Assembly: GCF_036245865.1 (NCBI RefSeq)
Contig: NZ_BTTW01000002.1
Span: 1,426,001-1,490,000 of the forward strand
Reading direction: 5' to 3'
Length of the DNA stretch: 64,000 nucleotides
From: Corallococcus caeni
Lineage (GTDB): Bacteria > Myxococcota > Myxococcia > Myxococcales > Myxococcaceae
Shown: positions 34,958 through 42,912 of the stretch, one piece after another
Layout: the number at the start of each line of letters is the position of its first letter
How positions within the stretch are numbered: the stretch's first letter is position 1
Made by a program: the position numbers and the translations under genes
Notes under the pieces: generated by a model
Seen by the model: only the letters and a program-made list of their open reading frames with translations
The model's database searches: none
What the model was told of the DNA's origin: nothing

Positions 34958-34974
34958 GCGTCCGTTATGGACGC
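34958..34974. promoter_or_regulatory. Inverted repeat between the SnoaL operon and the AraC gene
   Basis: GCGTCC (34958-34963), 5-nt spacer, GGACGC (34969-34974): a perfect dyad in the 58-bp gap between the divergent starts. A further GCGTCC lies at 34986-34991, inside the annotated coding start. Confidence 0.5.
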
Positions 34975-34977
34975 TCC

Positions 34978-35979
34978 ATGTCACTGCGTCCAAAAGAACT
35001 GTCTTTCCGTCCAATGCCTCCGGACGAAAAGACCGACGTGGTCTCCGACGTGCTGGAGACGCTGCGGTTCAAGACGCTGCTCTTCGGCCGCTTCGAGCTG
35101 GGCGCTCCCTGGGCGGTGCGCATGCCCCGCAAGGCCAACGCGTCCTTCTACGTGGTGGCGCGCGGAAGCCTGCGCCTCCAGGTGGAGGGCTCGGCGAAGC
35201 CGGTGTTCCTGTCCGCCGGGGACGTGGTGCTGCTGCCCCGCGCGCCCGCGCACGTGCTGGATGACGGCGGCCGCCGCGCCCCCGCCGCGAGCGACTTCGT
35301 CCCAGCGCAGCTGCTCCGCCCGCCCACCACGCGGCTGGGTGGAGCAGGGCCGCTCACCACGCTGGTCACCGGCTGCTTCCAGTTCGGCGTGGACCCTGAG
35401 CATCCGCTGCTGCGGGCCTTCCCCTCCATCATCCGCCTGTCCACGCAGGAGGGGCAGGGGACGCCGTCGCTCGCCGCCACCGTGCAGCTCATCACCGCGG
35501 AGACCGCCCTGCCGGGGCCGGGGAGCGCGCTGGTGCTGGGCCGGCTGGCGGACGTGCTGCTCGTCCATGCGCTGCGGGCCCAGACGGCGCTGGCGGGAGC
35601 GCGGCAGGCGGGGTGGAAGGCGCTGGCGGATCCCGCCATCGGGAACGCGCTCGCGTTGATGCACGAGCAGCCCGGCACGCCCTGGACGGTGGAGCGGCTG
35701 GCGCAGGCCGTGGGCGTGTCGCGCTCCGGGTTCGCCGCGCGCTTCCACGCGCTGGTGGGCGAGACGCCCCTGCACTACCTGGCCCACTGGCGGATGATCC
35801 GCGCCGCGCGCTGGCTGCGGGAATCCACCGACAGCCTGGACACCATCGCCGAGCGCGCCGGCTATGAGAGCGCGCCCGCCTTCAGCAAGGCCTTCAAGCG
35901 GCGCTGGGGCGTGGGCCCCGGAGCCTATCGGCGTGCGCCCACCGACGGTGAAGCCGGCGGGCTCCGTGTCGACCTGTAA
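34978..35979 (+). CDS. AraC family regulator with cupin_6-type sensor domain
   Basis: 333 aa. The cupin-type N-terminal domain (about 20-190) shows VSDVLETLRFKTLLFGRFELGAPWAV and YVVARGSLRLQVEG...LSAGDVVLLPRAPAHVL. The C-terminal AraC double HTH (about 235-320) shows WTVERLAQAVGVSRSGFAARFHALVGETPLHYLAHWRM, then AGYESAPAFSKAFKRRWG. It probably regulates the divergent SnoaL/NmrA operon. An ATG at 35014 (MPPDEK) is an alternative start that would free the third GCGTCC element upstream. No clear ribosome-binding site at either. Confidence 0.9.
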   Translation: MSLRPKELSFRPMPPDEKTDVVSDVLETLRFKTLLFGRFELGAPWAVRMPRKANASFYVVARGSLRLQVEGSAKPVFLSAGDVVLLPRAPAHVLDDGGRRAPAASDFVPAQLLRPPTTRLGGAGPLTTLVTGCFQFGVDPEHPLLRAFPSIIRLSTQEGQGTPSLAATVQLITAETALPGPGSALVLGRLADVLLVHALRAQTALAGARQAGWKALADPAIGNALALMHEQPGTPWTVERLAQAVGVSRSGFAARFHALVGETPLHYLAHWRMIRAARWLRESTDSLDTIAERAGYESAPAFSKAFKRRWGVGPGAYRRAPTDGEAGGLRVDL

Positions 35980-36032
35980 CAGCCGCTGACGAAAGGAGAG
36001 GCTGTCCGCGCGTCAGATTTCAGCGCGAGCCT

Positions 36033-36308
36033 TTAGTAATAGCAGCGCCAGTAATCGTACCCTTCGCCGTCGCAATAGCAGTAGGCGTGGCCCACGCCCC
36101 CGGGGCGAATACACGTACGCGGGTTGGCCCCGGCGGATGGACATGACATGCCATCCAGCACATCGCACTCAAGCAACACCGAGGAGGTGACGTCGGCGCC
36201 GGGCTGAGGGGCCGTCTGGCTCGTCGTGTCATCCTCCGCCGTGGGCTCCATGGCGCCACCACAGCCAACGAGCAGCCCGAGCATCAACGCTGAAACAATT
36301 CCACGCAT
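36033..36308 (-). CDS. Small lipoprotein with C-terminal Cys/Tyr-rich motif
   Basis: 91 aa. ATG 36308 has GGAGG 5 nt upstream. The signal peptide ends in LLVGC (lipobox, C16). A Thr/Pro-rich spacer precedes a C-terminal segment with five cysteines (LECDVLDGMSCPSAG, RTCIRPGGVGHAYCYCDGEG, ending YDYWRCYY). The CYC and Trp/Tyr-rich tail resemble other myxobacterial small Cys-rich lipoproteins, but no family is known. It is divergent from the GH26-like gene. Confidence 0.75.
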   Translation of the reverse strand: MRGIVSALMLGLLVGCGGAMEPTAEDDTTSQTAPQPGADVTSSVLLECDVLDGMSCPSAGANPRTCIRPGGVGHAYCYCDGEGYDYWRCYY

Positions 36309-36545
36309 GTGTCCTCCGGGTTGAGAGTCATTGCGAGGGTAGCACTGCCTTGTGAGCAGGCTCAAAATTCCGAGCAATGTTTCGCAGTACGTCAGTACGG
36401 TGTCTGACAGGGGTCCTGAAAGCCCCTGCCGGAGAGCGGAGCCTGGACGGGGCCGGAACAGGGCCCGTCGACAGTTGCCAGGAGTTGCTAGCTGTAAATC
36501 ATGTATAGCCTGCAAGGTCTTCTTTTTCCTTCCAGGGGTGTCCTC

Positions 36546-37913
36546 ATGCATCCGGGCCTCAAGCGCTGCTTCGTCTCCGTTGCCGTGGTGTCCACGCTGT
36601 GTGCCGGGCTGATCGCTTCGGCGGATCCGCTGACGGGGGTGTACCGGGGCGAGGTGTATTCGCAGCCGAACGCGGTGAACGCGTACTCCACCTGGCTGGG
36701 CTTCGACGTGAAGATGGGCCAGGGGCACCAGGCGAAGGACTCGTGGGGCAACATCGAGAACCCGGGCTGGCAACTGGGCGCGTGGCGCACCTGGGTGAAG
36801 GCGAAGGCGGGCCGGCGCTTCAACTATTCGGTGGCGATGTTCCCCAGCGGGCAGGGCACGCTCGCGTCGTGCGCGGCGGGTTCGTATGACCAGCGCTTCA
36901 AGAACCTGGCGACCAACCTGGTGGCCTACGAGCTCCAGGGGACCCTCATCCGCCTGGGCTGGGAGTTCAGCGGCAGCTGGATGCCCTGGTACTCCGGCAA
37001 CGGCCAGCAGGCGAACTTCGCCGCGTGCTTCCGCCGCATCGTGACGGCCATGCGCACGCAGCAGCCCAACGCGGGCTTCGAGTTCGACTGGAACCCGAAC
37101 TACGACATCTCCGCCGCGGACCTGAGCGCCACGTACCCGGGCGACGCTTACGTCGACTACATCGGCCTGGACATGTACGACCAGGGCTGGAACGGCGCCT
37201 ATCCGATTCCGGCGGGCTGCACGGGGTCGTGCGCGCTCACGCGGTGGCAGTCGGTGTGGAACGCCCAGTTCGGGCCGGCGCTGACGAAGTTCAAGAGCTT
37301 CGCCCAATCGCATAACAAGCGGCTGTCCGTGCCCGAGTGGGGCGTCAACGACGCGGCCACGAACGGCGGCGGGGATGACACGTACTACGTGCAGCAGATG
37401 CTGGCGTTCATCTTCGACCCGGCGAACAACGTGGGCTACCACTCGTACTTCGACATCCAGGCGGCGGACGGCCACCACCAGCTGTCCAGCGCGGACGCCA
37501 ACGGCGGCAACACCTTCGTCACCGAGTTCCCCAACGCCGCCGCTGTCTTCAAGAATTACTACGCGGGCCTGAACCCGCAGCCCGCGCAGCTGTCCACCAC
37601 GAAGGCCACGGTGAGCCCGGCGACGGTGACGCGCGGCCAGTCCTTCAACGTGACGGGCACCGTGACGTCCTCCACCGCGCGCACGCTGGTGGTGAAGTAT
37701 GAGATCCGCAACGCGGTCGGCTCGGCGCTGGTGACATCCGCGCAGTACGTGAACCAGGTCTTCACCGCGGGCCAGACGCGCAGCTACACGTCCGCGTTCA
37801 CCATTCCCACGTCGCTGAGCGCTGGCACCTACCGCGTGGACACGCTCGTCTACACGGCGGACTGGTCGCAGACGCTGCTGTACCGCAACGACACGACCTT
37901 CACCGTGAATTGA
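36546..37913 (+). CDS. Secreted GH26-like glycoside hydrolase with C-terminal beta-sandwich
   Basis: 455 aa from ATG 36546 (AGGGGTG upstream). Signal peptide residues 1-27. The catalytic TIM barrel is at about 28-345, with RLGWEFSGSWMPW giving the acid/base Glu140 and VPEWGVND giving the nucleophile Glu264. The sequence resembles GH26 beta-mannanase/beta-1,3-xylanase-type enzymes, and FEFDWNPNYD and DVIGLDMYD-like strands (VDYIGLDMYDQGW) support this. The C-terminal domain at about 350-455 (TVSPATVTRGQSFNVTGTVTSS) is an Ig/CARDB-like beta-sandwich. It would hydrolyse plant or algal beta-glycans outside the cell. The exact substrate is uncertain. Confidence 0.85.
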   Translation: MHPGLKRCFVSVAVVSTLCAGLIASADPLTGVYRGEVYSQPNAVNAYSTWLGFDVKMGQGHQAKDSWGNIENPGWQLGAWRTWVKAKAGRRFNYSVAMFPSGQGTLASCAAGSYDQRFKNLATNLVAYELQGTLIRLGWEFSGSWMPWYSGNGQQANFAACFRRIVTAMRTQQPNAGFEFDWNPNYDISAADLSATYPGDAYVDYIGLDMYDQGWNGAYPIPAGCTGSCALTRWQSVWNAQFGPALTKFKSFAQSHNKRLSVPEWGVNDAATNGGGDDTYYVQQMLAFIFDPANNVGYHSYFDIQAADGHHQLSSADANGGNTFVTEFPNAAAVFKNYYAGLNPQPAQLSTTKATVSPATVTRGQSFNVTGTVTSSTARTLVVKYEIRNAVGSALVTSAQYVNQVFTAGQTRSYTSAFTIPTSLSAGTYRVDTLVYTADWSQTLLYRNDTTFTVN

Positions 37914-38033
37914 GCGGGCGGACGTCGGTGGGGCGGCGACGGCCTGCTCCAGGCCCTCGGTCCACTCCCGCGGGCACGACTCGTCAACGGCGAACGTGAC
38001 CCTTGGACGAAGGGGGGAAGGACCCGCGGGGCC

Positions 38034-38621
38034 TCACGGCGTGGAGCTGTCGGGCGTCACCAGCAGCCGGACCGCCTCCACGACGGAGCGCCTGCGCCGG
38101 CGGAGCTCCGCGGGCGTGGGAGGGCTGCTGGTGGCGCAATAGGACAGAGGGAAGGCCCACGTCTTGGACAGCGCCAGCACCAGCGCCAGCAGCTCGTCCG
38201 CCGCGAAGTGCTTCGACACGAGCCCTTCCTTCTGGGCCTTCGCGATGGCGGCTGCCTTGTGCTGGTTGTTGCGCGCGACCGGCTCCGGGATGTCCACGGT
38301 GGGGCCGTGCTCCAACTCGTACCAGGTGGCCAGGCGCAGCACCTGCGGCCGGGCCTGGAAGCCGTCGAACAGCCGCCCCGCGTAGGCGGGCAGGTCCGCC
38401 GCGTCGATGGGCGTCTCACGCGCCACCTCCGCCACGTGCGCTTCGAACACGGCGTCGAACAGCTGCTCCTTGCTGCCGAAGTACGAATAGATGAGCGCCT
38501 TGTTGCACCCCGCCGCCGCCGCGATGCGGTCCACGCGCGCGCCCGCGATGCCCCGCTCCGAGAACTCCGCCGCGGCCGCCTCCAACAAGCGCTGCCGGGT
38601 CTTCTGCGCGTCTCCAGCCAT
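38034..38621 (-). CDS. TetR family transcriptional regulator
   Basis: 195 aa. N-terminal TetR HTH: TRQRLLEAAAAEFSERGIAGARVDRIAAAAGCNKALIYSYFGSKEQLFDAVF-type sequence (residues about 8-55). The C-terminal ligand-binding helices are divergent. It is transcribed away from an SDR gene 96 bp distant, with a TetR-style dyad at 38687-38702 between them, so it probably represses that SDR and perhaps itself. Ligand unknown. Confidence 0.93.
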   Translation of the reverse strand: MAGDAQKTRQRLLEAAAAEFSERGIAGARVDRIAAAAGCNKALIYSYFGSKEQLFDAVFEAHVAEVARETPIDAADLPAYAGRLFDGFQARPQVLRLATWYELEHGPTVDIPEPVARNNQHKAAAIAKAQKEGLVSKHFAADELLALVLALSKTWAFPLSYCATSSPPTPAELRRRRRSVVEAVRLLVTPDSSTP

Positions 38622-38686
38622 GCCGCCCCACCATGCCCCAGCCCACTCCGGGTTGCACCCTTTCCGGGGGCCCTTTATATCTATGT

Positions 38687-38702
38687 AACCAACCAGTTAG
38701 TT
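38687..38702. promoter_or_regulatory. TetR-type operator overlapping the SDR promoter region
   Basis: AACCAACCAGTTAGTT is an imperfect palindrome (six of eight pairs match), close to known TetR-family operator layouts. It sits 15 bp before the SDR start codon, just after an AT-rich TATATCTATG segment (38676-38685) that could hold the -10 box. Confidence 0.6.
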
Positions 38703-38717
38703 GAAAGGATTCCCGCC

Positions 38718-39590
38718 ATGGGTGCTCCCTCTGAGAAGTCCCTTGTCTGGCTCATCACCGGCTCCTCGCGGGGGCTGGGACGCAGCTTCGCGGAGGCCGT
38801 GCTGGCGGCCGGGCACCGGCTGGTGGCCACGGCGCGCAAGCCGGAGCAGCTGTCGTCGCTGGTGGAGCGCTACGGGGACCGGGTCCGCGCGGTGGCGCTG
38901 GACGTGACGAACCCCGAGCAGGCGAGGGCGGCGGTGAAGGCGGCGGTGGACGCGTTCGGCCGCCTGGACGTGGTGGTGAACAACGCGGGCTACGGCAGCC
39001 TCGCGCCCATCGAGCAGGTGACGGACGAGGACTTCCGCTCGCAGCTGGACACCAACCTGTTCGGGGTGATGAACGTGACGCGCGCGGCGCTGCCGGTCTT
39101 GCGCGAGCAGCGCTCCGGGCACGTCATCCAGGTGTCGTCCATTGGAGGCCGCCTGTCGACGCCGGGGCTGGGCGCGTATCAGGCCGCCAAGTGGGCCGTG
39201 GGGGGCTTCTCCGAGGTGCTGGCCAAAGAAGTGGCGCCCTTCGGCGTGAAGGTGACGGTGCTGGAGCCGGGCGGCTTCCGCACGGACTGGGCGGGGGCGT
39301 CCATGACCATCCCGGACTTCCGGCCGGAGTACGCGCCCACGGTGGGCGTGGTCGCGCAGCACATGCGTTCGCGCACGGGCAAGGAGCCGGGGGACCCGGA
39401 CCGCGCGGCCCAGGTGCTGCTCCAGGTGGCCGCGATGGCGTCGCCGCCGCTGCACCTGGTGCTGGGCGGCGACGCGTTCGAGCTGTCGCAGGAGAAGCTG
39501 GACGCGCTCAAGACGGAGGACCAGAAGTGGAAGGACCTGTCGCTGTCCACCGACTTCCCGGAGGCCCGAGGGCCCGCCCCGCGCCTGTGA
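38718..39590 (+). CDS. Short-chain dehydrogenase/reductase (SDR)
   Basis: 290 aa, classical SDR with TGSSRGLGRSF (residues about 14-24), ARKPEQLSSL after beta-2 (NADP preference), NNAGYG, IQVSSIGG and YQAAKWAV (Tyr-x-x-x-Lys). The extended C-terminus (about 250-290; KLDALKTEDQKWKDLSLSTDF) is typical of the SDR subgroup often under TetR control. AAGGA lies 9 nt before ATG 38718. Substrate unknown. Convergent with the GFA-family gene, 3 bp apart. Confidence 0.93.
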   Translation: MGAPSEKSLVWLITGSSRGLGRSFAEAVLAAGHRLVATARKPEQLSSLVERYGDRVRAVALDVTNPEQARAAVKAAVDAFGRLDVVVNNAGYGSLAPIEQVTDEDFRSQLDTNLFGVMNVTRAALPVLREQRSGHVIQVSSIGGRLSTPGLGAYQAAKWAVGGFSEVLAKEVAPFGVKVTVLEPGGFRTDWAGASMTIPDFRPEYAPTVGVVAQHMRSRTGKEPGDPDRAAQVLLQVAAMASPPLHLVLGGDAFELSQEKLDALKTEDQKWKDLSLSTDFPEARGPAPRL

Positions 39591-39593
39591 CGG

Positions 39594-39968
39594 CTACCAG
39601 AGGTTGCGGCCGTCCACGAACCTCACGCGCACCGCGTCCAGGTTGAAGTCGTCGAACAGGCGCGCGTTGAGGCCCACCTTGAACTGGCCGGGCACGGGCG
39701 CGTTGTTCTCCCAGACGGGCGTGTCCGTCCAAGTGCCGCAGCCGCACTGCTGGCAGTGGTGGTGCGCGACGGGCGCGTTGCGGTCGTAGGTGGCCACCTG
39801 GTCGCGGCTCGTGAACTTCACCTGCTCCGGAGGGTAGTAGGCCCAGAGCACGCCGCGCTTGGAGCAGAAGGTGCAGTTGCAGCGGGTGACGTCCCTGGGC
39901 GGCGCGGTCACCTCGAACCGCGTCGCGCCGCAGTGACAGCTTCCCTTCAGGGGCGTGGCTTCGCTCAT
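39594..39968 (-). CDS. GFA family protein (glutathione-dependent formaldehyde-activating-like / CENP-V domain)
   Basis: 124 aa, the full length of the family. The Cys pattern for two zinc sites is complete: GSCHCGATRFEV, RCNCTFCSKRG and HHHCQQCGCGTW. Members are small beta-folded zinc proteins; a few are glutathione S-hydroxymethyl synthases, most are uncharacterised. It is divergent from the Fur-box-controlled iron locus and convergent with the SDR. Confidence 0.93.
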   Translation of the reverse strand: MSEATPLKGSCHCGATRFEVTAPPRDVTRCNCTFCSKRGVLWAYYPPEQVKFTSRDQVATYDRNAPVAHHHCQQCGCGTWTDTPVWENNAPVPGQFKVGLNARLFDDFNLDAVRVRFVDGRNLW

Positions 39969-40092
39969 GCCGCCATCATCCGGAGCGCCGCGCTTCCTGG
40001 AAGCGGAGGGCGCGGGCGGTGTTCGTGCGTCGACGCTCGCACCGGGAGCACGGGTGGTCTCCGCCTGCCTTGACAGGCCTGGGGACAGTCGT

Positions 40093-40111
40093 GAGGATGC
40101 AAATCATTATC
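40093..40111 (+). promoter_or_regulatory. Fur box upstream of the PepSY iron-uptake operon
   Basis: GAGGATGCAAATCATTATC matches the classical 19-bp Fur consensus at 15 of 19 positions, including an intact AATCATTATC right half. It ends 29 bp before the first gene of the operon. Confidence 0.8.
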
Positions 40112-40140
40112 AACTTGGAGCCAAGAGACGGGGCCACGCG

Positions 40141-40437
40141 GTGGTCACGGTGCTGAGCCTCGCCGCGCTGTGCTTCTGCGCGTCCGCGGTGTCATGGCTG
40201 GCCTGTGGCGGCCGTGCGCGGTGGGCTGCGTCGGTGCCGGGGCTCGCGTCGCTGGGGTGCTGCCTGGCCGGCTTCGGGCTGGTGGCGGGGCTGCTGGTGT
40301 TGGGGGCGCTGGCGATGACGGCGGCCTCGGTGTTGGTGCTGGTGCTCGCCCCCCGGCCCGCCCGGGCGCGCGCCTTCGCGTGGGTGAGTGGCGTGGCCGG
40401 GCTGGTGCCCGTGGTGCTGATGGGCGTGGGGCGATGA
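40141..40437 (+). CDS. Small membrane protein of the iron-uptake operon (DUF3325-like)
   Basis: 98 aa from GTG 40141; GTG 40150 is also possible and the ribosome-binding site is weak. Three hydrophobic segments (TVLSLAALCFCASAVSWLA; CLAGFGLVAGLLVLGALAMTAASVLVLVLA; VSGVAGLVPVVLMG). Its position directly downstream of a Fur box, and overlapping (ATGA) another small membrane protein followed by PepSY, matches the DUF3325/DUF3649/PepSY clusters that accompany TonB siderophore receptors. Family assignment is by context and topology. Confidence 0.65.
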   Translation: MVTVLSLAALCFCASAVSWLACGGRARWAASVPGLASLGCCLAGFGLVAGLLVLGALAMTAASVLVLVLAPRPARARAFAWVSGVAGLVPVVLMGVGR

Positions 40438-40721
40438 GCGCGGGGCGCGGGGACAAGGCCGCGAATCACTCCGTGGCTCGGACGCTGGCGGTGGTGGTGG
40501 GTGCGCCGCTGGTCGCCTTCGCGGTGGGGGCGGCGGTCATGGCCTTCCTGCCGGTGTCGGGACCATGGGCCTTCGCGCTGGGCTTCCACCTGGTGCTGCC
40601 CGTGTGGGTGGGGCTCGCGTGCACGCTGCCGCTGGCACGGGATGGCCGGGTGGCGTGGGGAGTGTGCCTGGCGGTGGTGGTGCCGGTGGCGGTCGCGCTG
40701 ATGCTTCGAGGCCCGCGATGA
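40434..40721 (+). CDS. Small membrane protein of the iron-uptake operon (DUF3649-like)
   Basis: 95 aa with three predicted membrane segments (TLAVVVGAPLVAFAVGAAVMAF; GPWAFALGFHLVLPVWVGLA; VAWGVCLAVVVPVAVALML). The pattern RTLAVVVG...FHLVLPVW and the size fit the iron-uptake DUF3649 proteins. Translationally coupled on both sides: its ATG overlaps the previous stop and its stop overlaps the PepSY start, both by 4 bp. Confidence 0.7.
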   Translation: MSAGRGDKAANHSVARTLAVVVGAPLVAFAVGAAVMAFLPVSGPWAFALGFHLVLPVWVGLACTLPLARDGRVAWGVCLAVVVPVAVALMLRGPR

Positions 40722-42274
40722 AGCTGTCGCCCCGGACGTTCCGCATCCAGTTCGACCTGCACGCGTGGGCGGGCGTCATCGCCAGCCTGTTCCTGTTCAT
40801 CATCTTCTTCTGCGGTGTCTTCGCGATGTTCCGCGAGGAGCTGGAGGTGTGGCAGGAGCCCGCGCTCCACGTCGCGCCGCCCTCGGAGTCGCCGCCGTCG
40901 TTCGACGCGATGCTCGCGCGGGTGAAGGAGCAGGGGCCGCTGCCGCGTGGCGCGCACGTGGGGCTGCTCACGCACGAAGAGACGCGCTTCATCACCGCGT
41001 ACCTCTTCGAGCCCGCCGGGCTGCGCGTGGTGTGGCTGGATCCGCTCACCGGCACCGCGCTGCCGGAGCGCAGCCGGCTGGCCAGCGAGCTGTACTGGAT
41101 GCACTTCTTCTACCGGGTGCCGTGGGGGATGGAGTTCGCGGGCCTGGTGTCGGTGGCGCTGCTGGTGGCGCTGGTCAGCGGCCTGTGGATCCACCTGAAG
41201 GACCTGCGGGCGCAGTGGTGGCGCTTCCGGCCCACGGTGAAGCCGCGTTTCTCCGCGTCGGACGCGCACAAGGTGCTGGGCGTCTTCGGGTTGCCGTTCA
41301 CCGCGATGCTGGCGTGGACGGGAGCGGTGTTGTGTCTGGCGGGTCTGGCGGCGCAGGGCTTCGGGAGCGCGGTGTACCGGGGGCAGGCGGACCGGGTGGC
41401 GCGGCTGCGTGGCTACAGCGTGCCGGTGCGGGAGGCGTCGGGGAGGGACGCGCCGATGCTGTCGCTGGATGCGGTGGTGGACCGCGCGCGTGCGTCGGTG
41501 CCGGGCGCGGAGGGGACGCCCCGGTACGTGGAGCTTCACGATTACGGCGATGCGAATGGCTGGGCGGGCGTGTACTTCCAGTTGTCTCCGCTGGGGCCGG
41601 ACCACTTCGCGCACGTGGACACCGTGAAGGGGGAGACGTTCGGGACGAGCATGGAGTCCCGCACGCCGAACTTCAGCTTCGAGCGGCTCCTCTTCGACCT
41701 GCACGCGGGCCGGTTCGCGGAGGCGCTGATGAAGCCGCTCTACGCGCTGCTGGCGCTGGCGATGTGCGCGGTGCTCGTCACAGGCAACCTCATCTGGCTG
41801 GAGCGTCGCGACCCGTTGCGCACGCGCCGGGGCAACCGCGTGCTGGAGCGGCTGACGGTGGGCGTGTCCGCCGGGCTCGCGTTCGGCACGGCGGTGTACT
41901 GCGCCGCGAACCGCGTGCTGCCGTGGACACTGGCGCGTCGAGGGGACTGGGAGTTCGGCCTGTTCCTGGGAGCGTGGGCGTTCGCGGTCGTCATCGCGCT
42001 CGTGCCGAGCGGTTCATCGCGGCGCGTGGGCAGCATGCTGTGCGCAGCGGCCGCGGTGCTGTTCGGCGCAGTGGTGGTGGGTGACGTGGTGACGCAGGAC
42101 GCAAACCTGTTCACGGCGCTGTCGCGGGGGCTGCCCCCGGTGTTCGTGGCGGAAACGTTCCTGGTCGCGATGGCGCTGGGTTGCGGCGGGCTCGCGTGGG
42201 GACTGCGCAGGCGCAAGGCAGCGGAACCTGTAGGCAGTGGCGATGCGCCCGAAGGGCCTCTCGTCAAAGCGTAA
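40718..42274 (+). CDS. PepSY-associated TM protein (iron/siderophore reductase-like)
   Basis: 518 aa. N-terminal FRIQFDLHAWAGVIASLFLFIIFFCGVFAMFREELEVWQEP-type opening (residues 7-50) is the family signature, with the conserved His of HAWAG. Four to six further membrane helices follow, including VSVALLVALVSGLWIHL, HKVLGVFGLPFTAMLAWTGAVL, and a C-terminal bundle (about 430-510). Periplasmic PepSY-like domains lie between. Proteins of this type are linked to reduction of ferric siderophores at the inner membrane. It is the last gene of a Fur-box operon; the palindromic array lies 81 bp beyond its stop. Confidence 0.9.
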   Translation: MKLSPRTFRIQFDLHAWAGVIASLFLFIIFFCGVFAMFREELEVWQEPALHVAPPSESPPSFDAMLARVKEQGPLPRGAHVGLLTHEETRFITAYLFEPAGLRVVWLDPLTGTALPERSRLASELYWMHFFYRVPWGMEFAGLVSVALLVALVSGLWIHLKDLRAQWWRFRPTVKPRFSASDAHKVLGVFGLPFTAMLAWTGAVLCLAGLAAQGFGSAVYRGQADRVARLRGYSVPVREASGRDAPMLSLDAVVDRARASVPGAEGTPRYVELHDYGDANGWAGVYFQLSPLGPDHFAHVDTVKGETFGTSMESRTPNFSFERLLFDLHAGRFAEALMKPLYALLALAMCAVLVTGNLIWLERRDPLRTRRGNRVLERLTVGVSAGLAFGTAVYCAANRVLPWTLARRGDWEFGLFLGAWAFAVVIALVPSGSSRRVGSMLCAAAAVLFGAVVVGDVVTQDANLFTALSRGLPPVFVAETFLVAMALGCGGLAWGLRRRKAAEPVGSGDAPEGPLVKA

Positions 42275-42912
42275 CCGGAGGGTCTGTCATGCGCGCGAGA
42301 CGCGCCGTGCCTCGGCCGCCACGCTGCCCGCCCCCCGGCCGATGCGGTCCTCCAAACCTGTCCGACAGTCGGACAGCTTTCCGCTGGCTGGATGGGGCGG
42401 GTGCCACCGCGGGGGGACCAAACCTGTCGGACAGTCGGACCGGTTTCCACTGGTCGGGGGGGGCCGAGGCCTCCGGTCAGCGGGCTTCCGAACTTGTCGG
42501 ACTGTCGGACAGGTTTCCACTGGCCAGGTGGCCGAGGCCTCCGGTCGGCGGGCTTCCGAACTTGTCCGACAGTCGGACAGGTTTCCGTTGCTCAGATGGA
42601 GCGGGTGCCCCCAGCCGTGGTCGTCCCAACTGGTCCGACAGTCGGACCGGTTCGTGACGTGTGCCGCTGACGGGGACTCGCCGCTGGGTTCTCACCTTCT
42701 CATCCCTGGGGCAGAACCCATGACTGAGGGTCTGAGATCCCGGGAAGGCTTGTGATGGCCCGGGGCGTCGTATCCGGGAACGACATGGGGCCCTTCCCGG
42801 CGGAAAGGTGCCAGGCAAGAGCCCGCATTGATGCGGCTGCGTGTGATGGCGTCAGGCCCCTCCCGGCGGTGGTGCTCCCGCTCCCGGAAGGGCCTGCCAT
42901 TCTGCTCGACGG
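42275..42912. other. Gene-free interval between convergent iron genes
   Basis: 638 bp between the PepSY and TonB-receptor stops. It contains the five-copy palindromic array (42355-42652) and about 260 bp in which I see nothing further. Confidence 0.7.
42355..42652. repeat. Tandem array of five palindromic repeats
   Basis: Cores at 42360-42374, 42426-42440, 42496-42510, 42564-42578 and 42633-42647, spaced 66, 70, 68 and 69 bp. Copies 1, 4 and 5 have the palindrome GTCCGACAGTCGGAC. Copies 2 and 3 have GTCGGAC(A/T)GTCGGAC, a direct rather than inverted repeat. Left flanks are AACCT, AACTT or AACTG; right flanks AGGTT, CGGTT or AGCTT. Intervening segments fall into two types: those after copies 1 and 4 share GGGGCGGGTGCC-like sequence, those after copies 2 and 3 share GGCCGAGGCCTCCGGTC and GCGGGCTTCCG. 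Confidence 0.9.

Noticed and set aside
42355..42652. Possible CRISPR array
   Set aside because: Repeats are only about 25 bp and themselves palindromic, spacers resemble each other rather than being unique, and no cas gene lies in the window.
42237..42755. Long repeat-peptide frames across the array
   Set aside because: Repeat steps of 66, 70, 68 and 69 bp are not all multiples of three; the peptides are a by-product of the DNA repeats.
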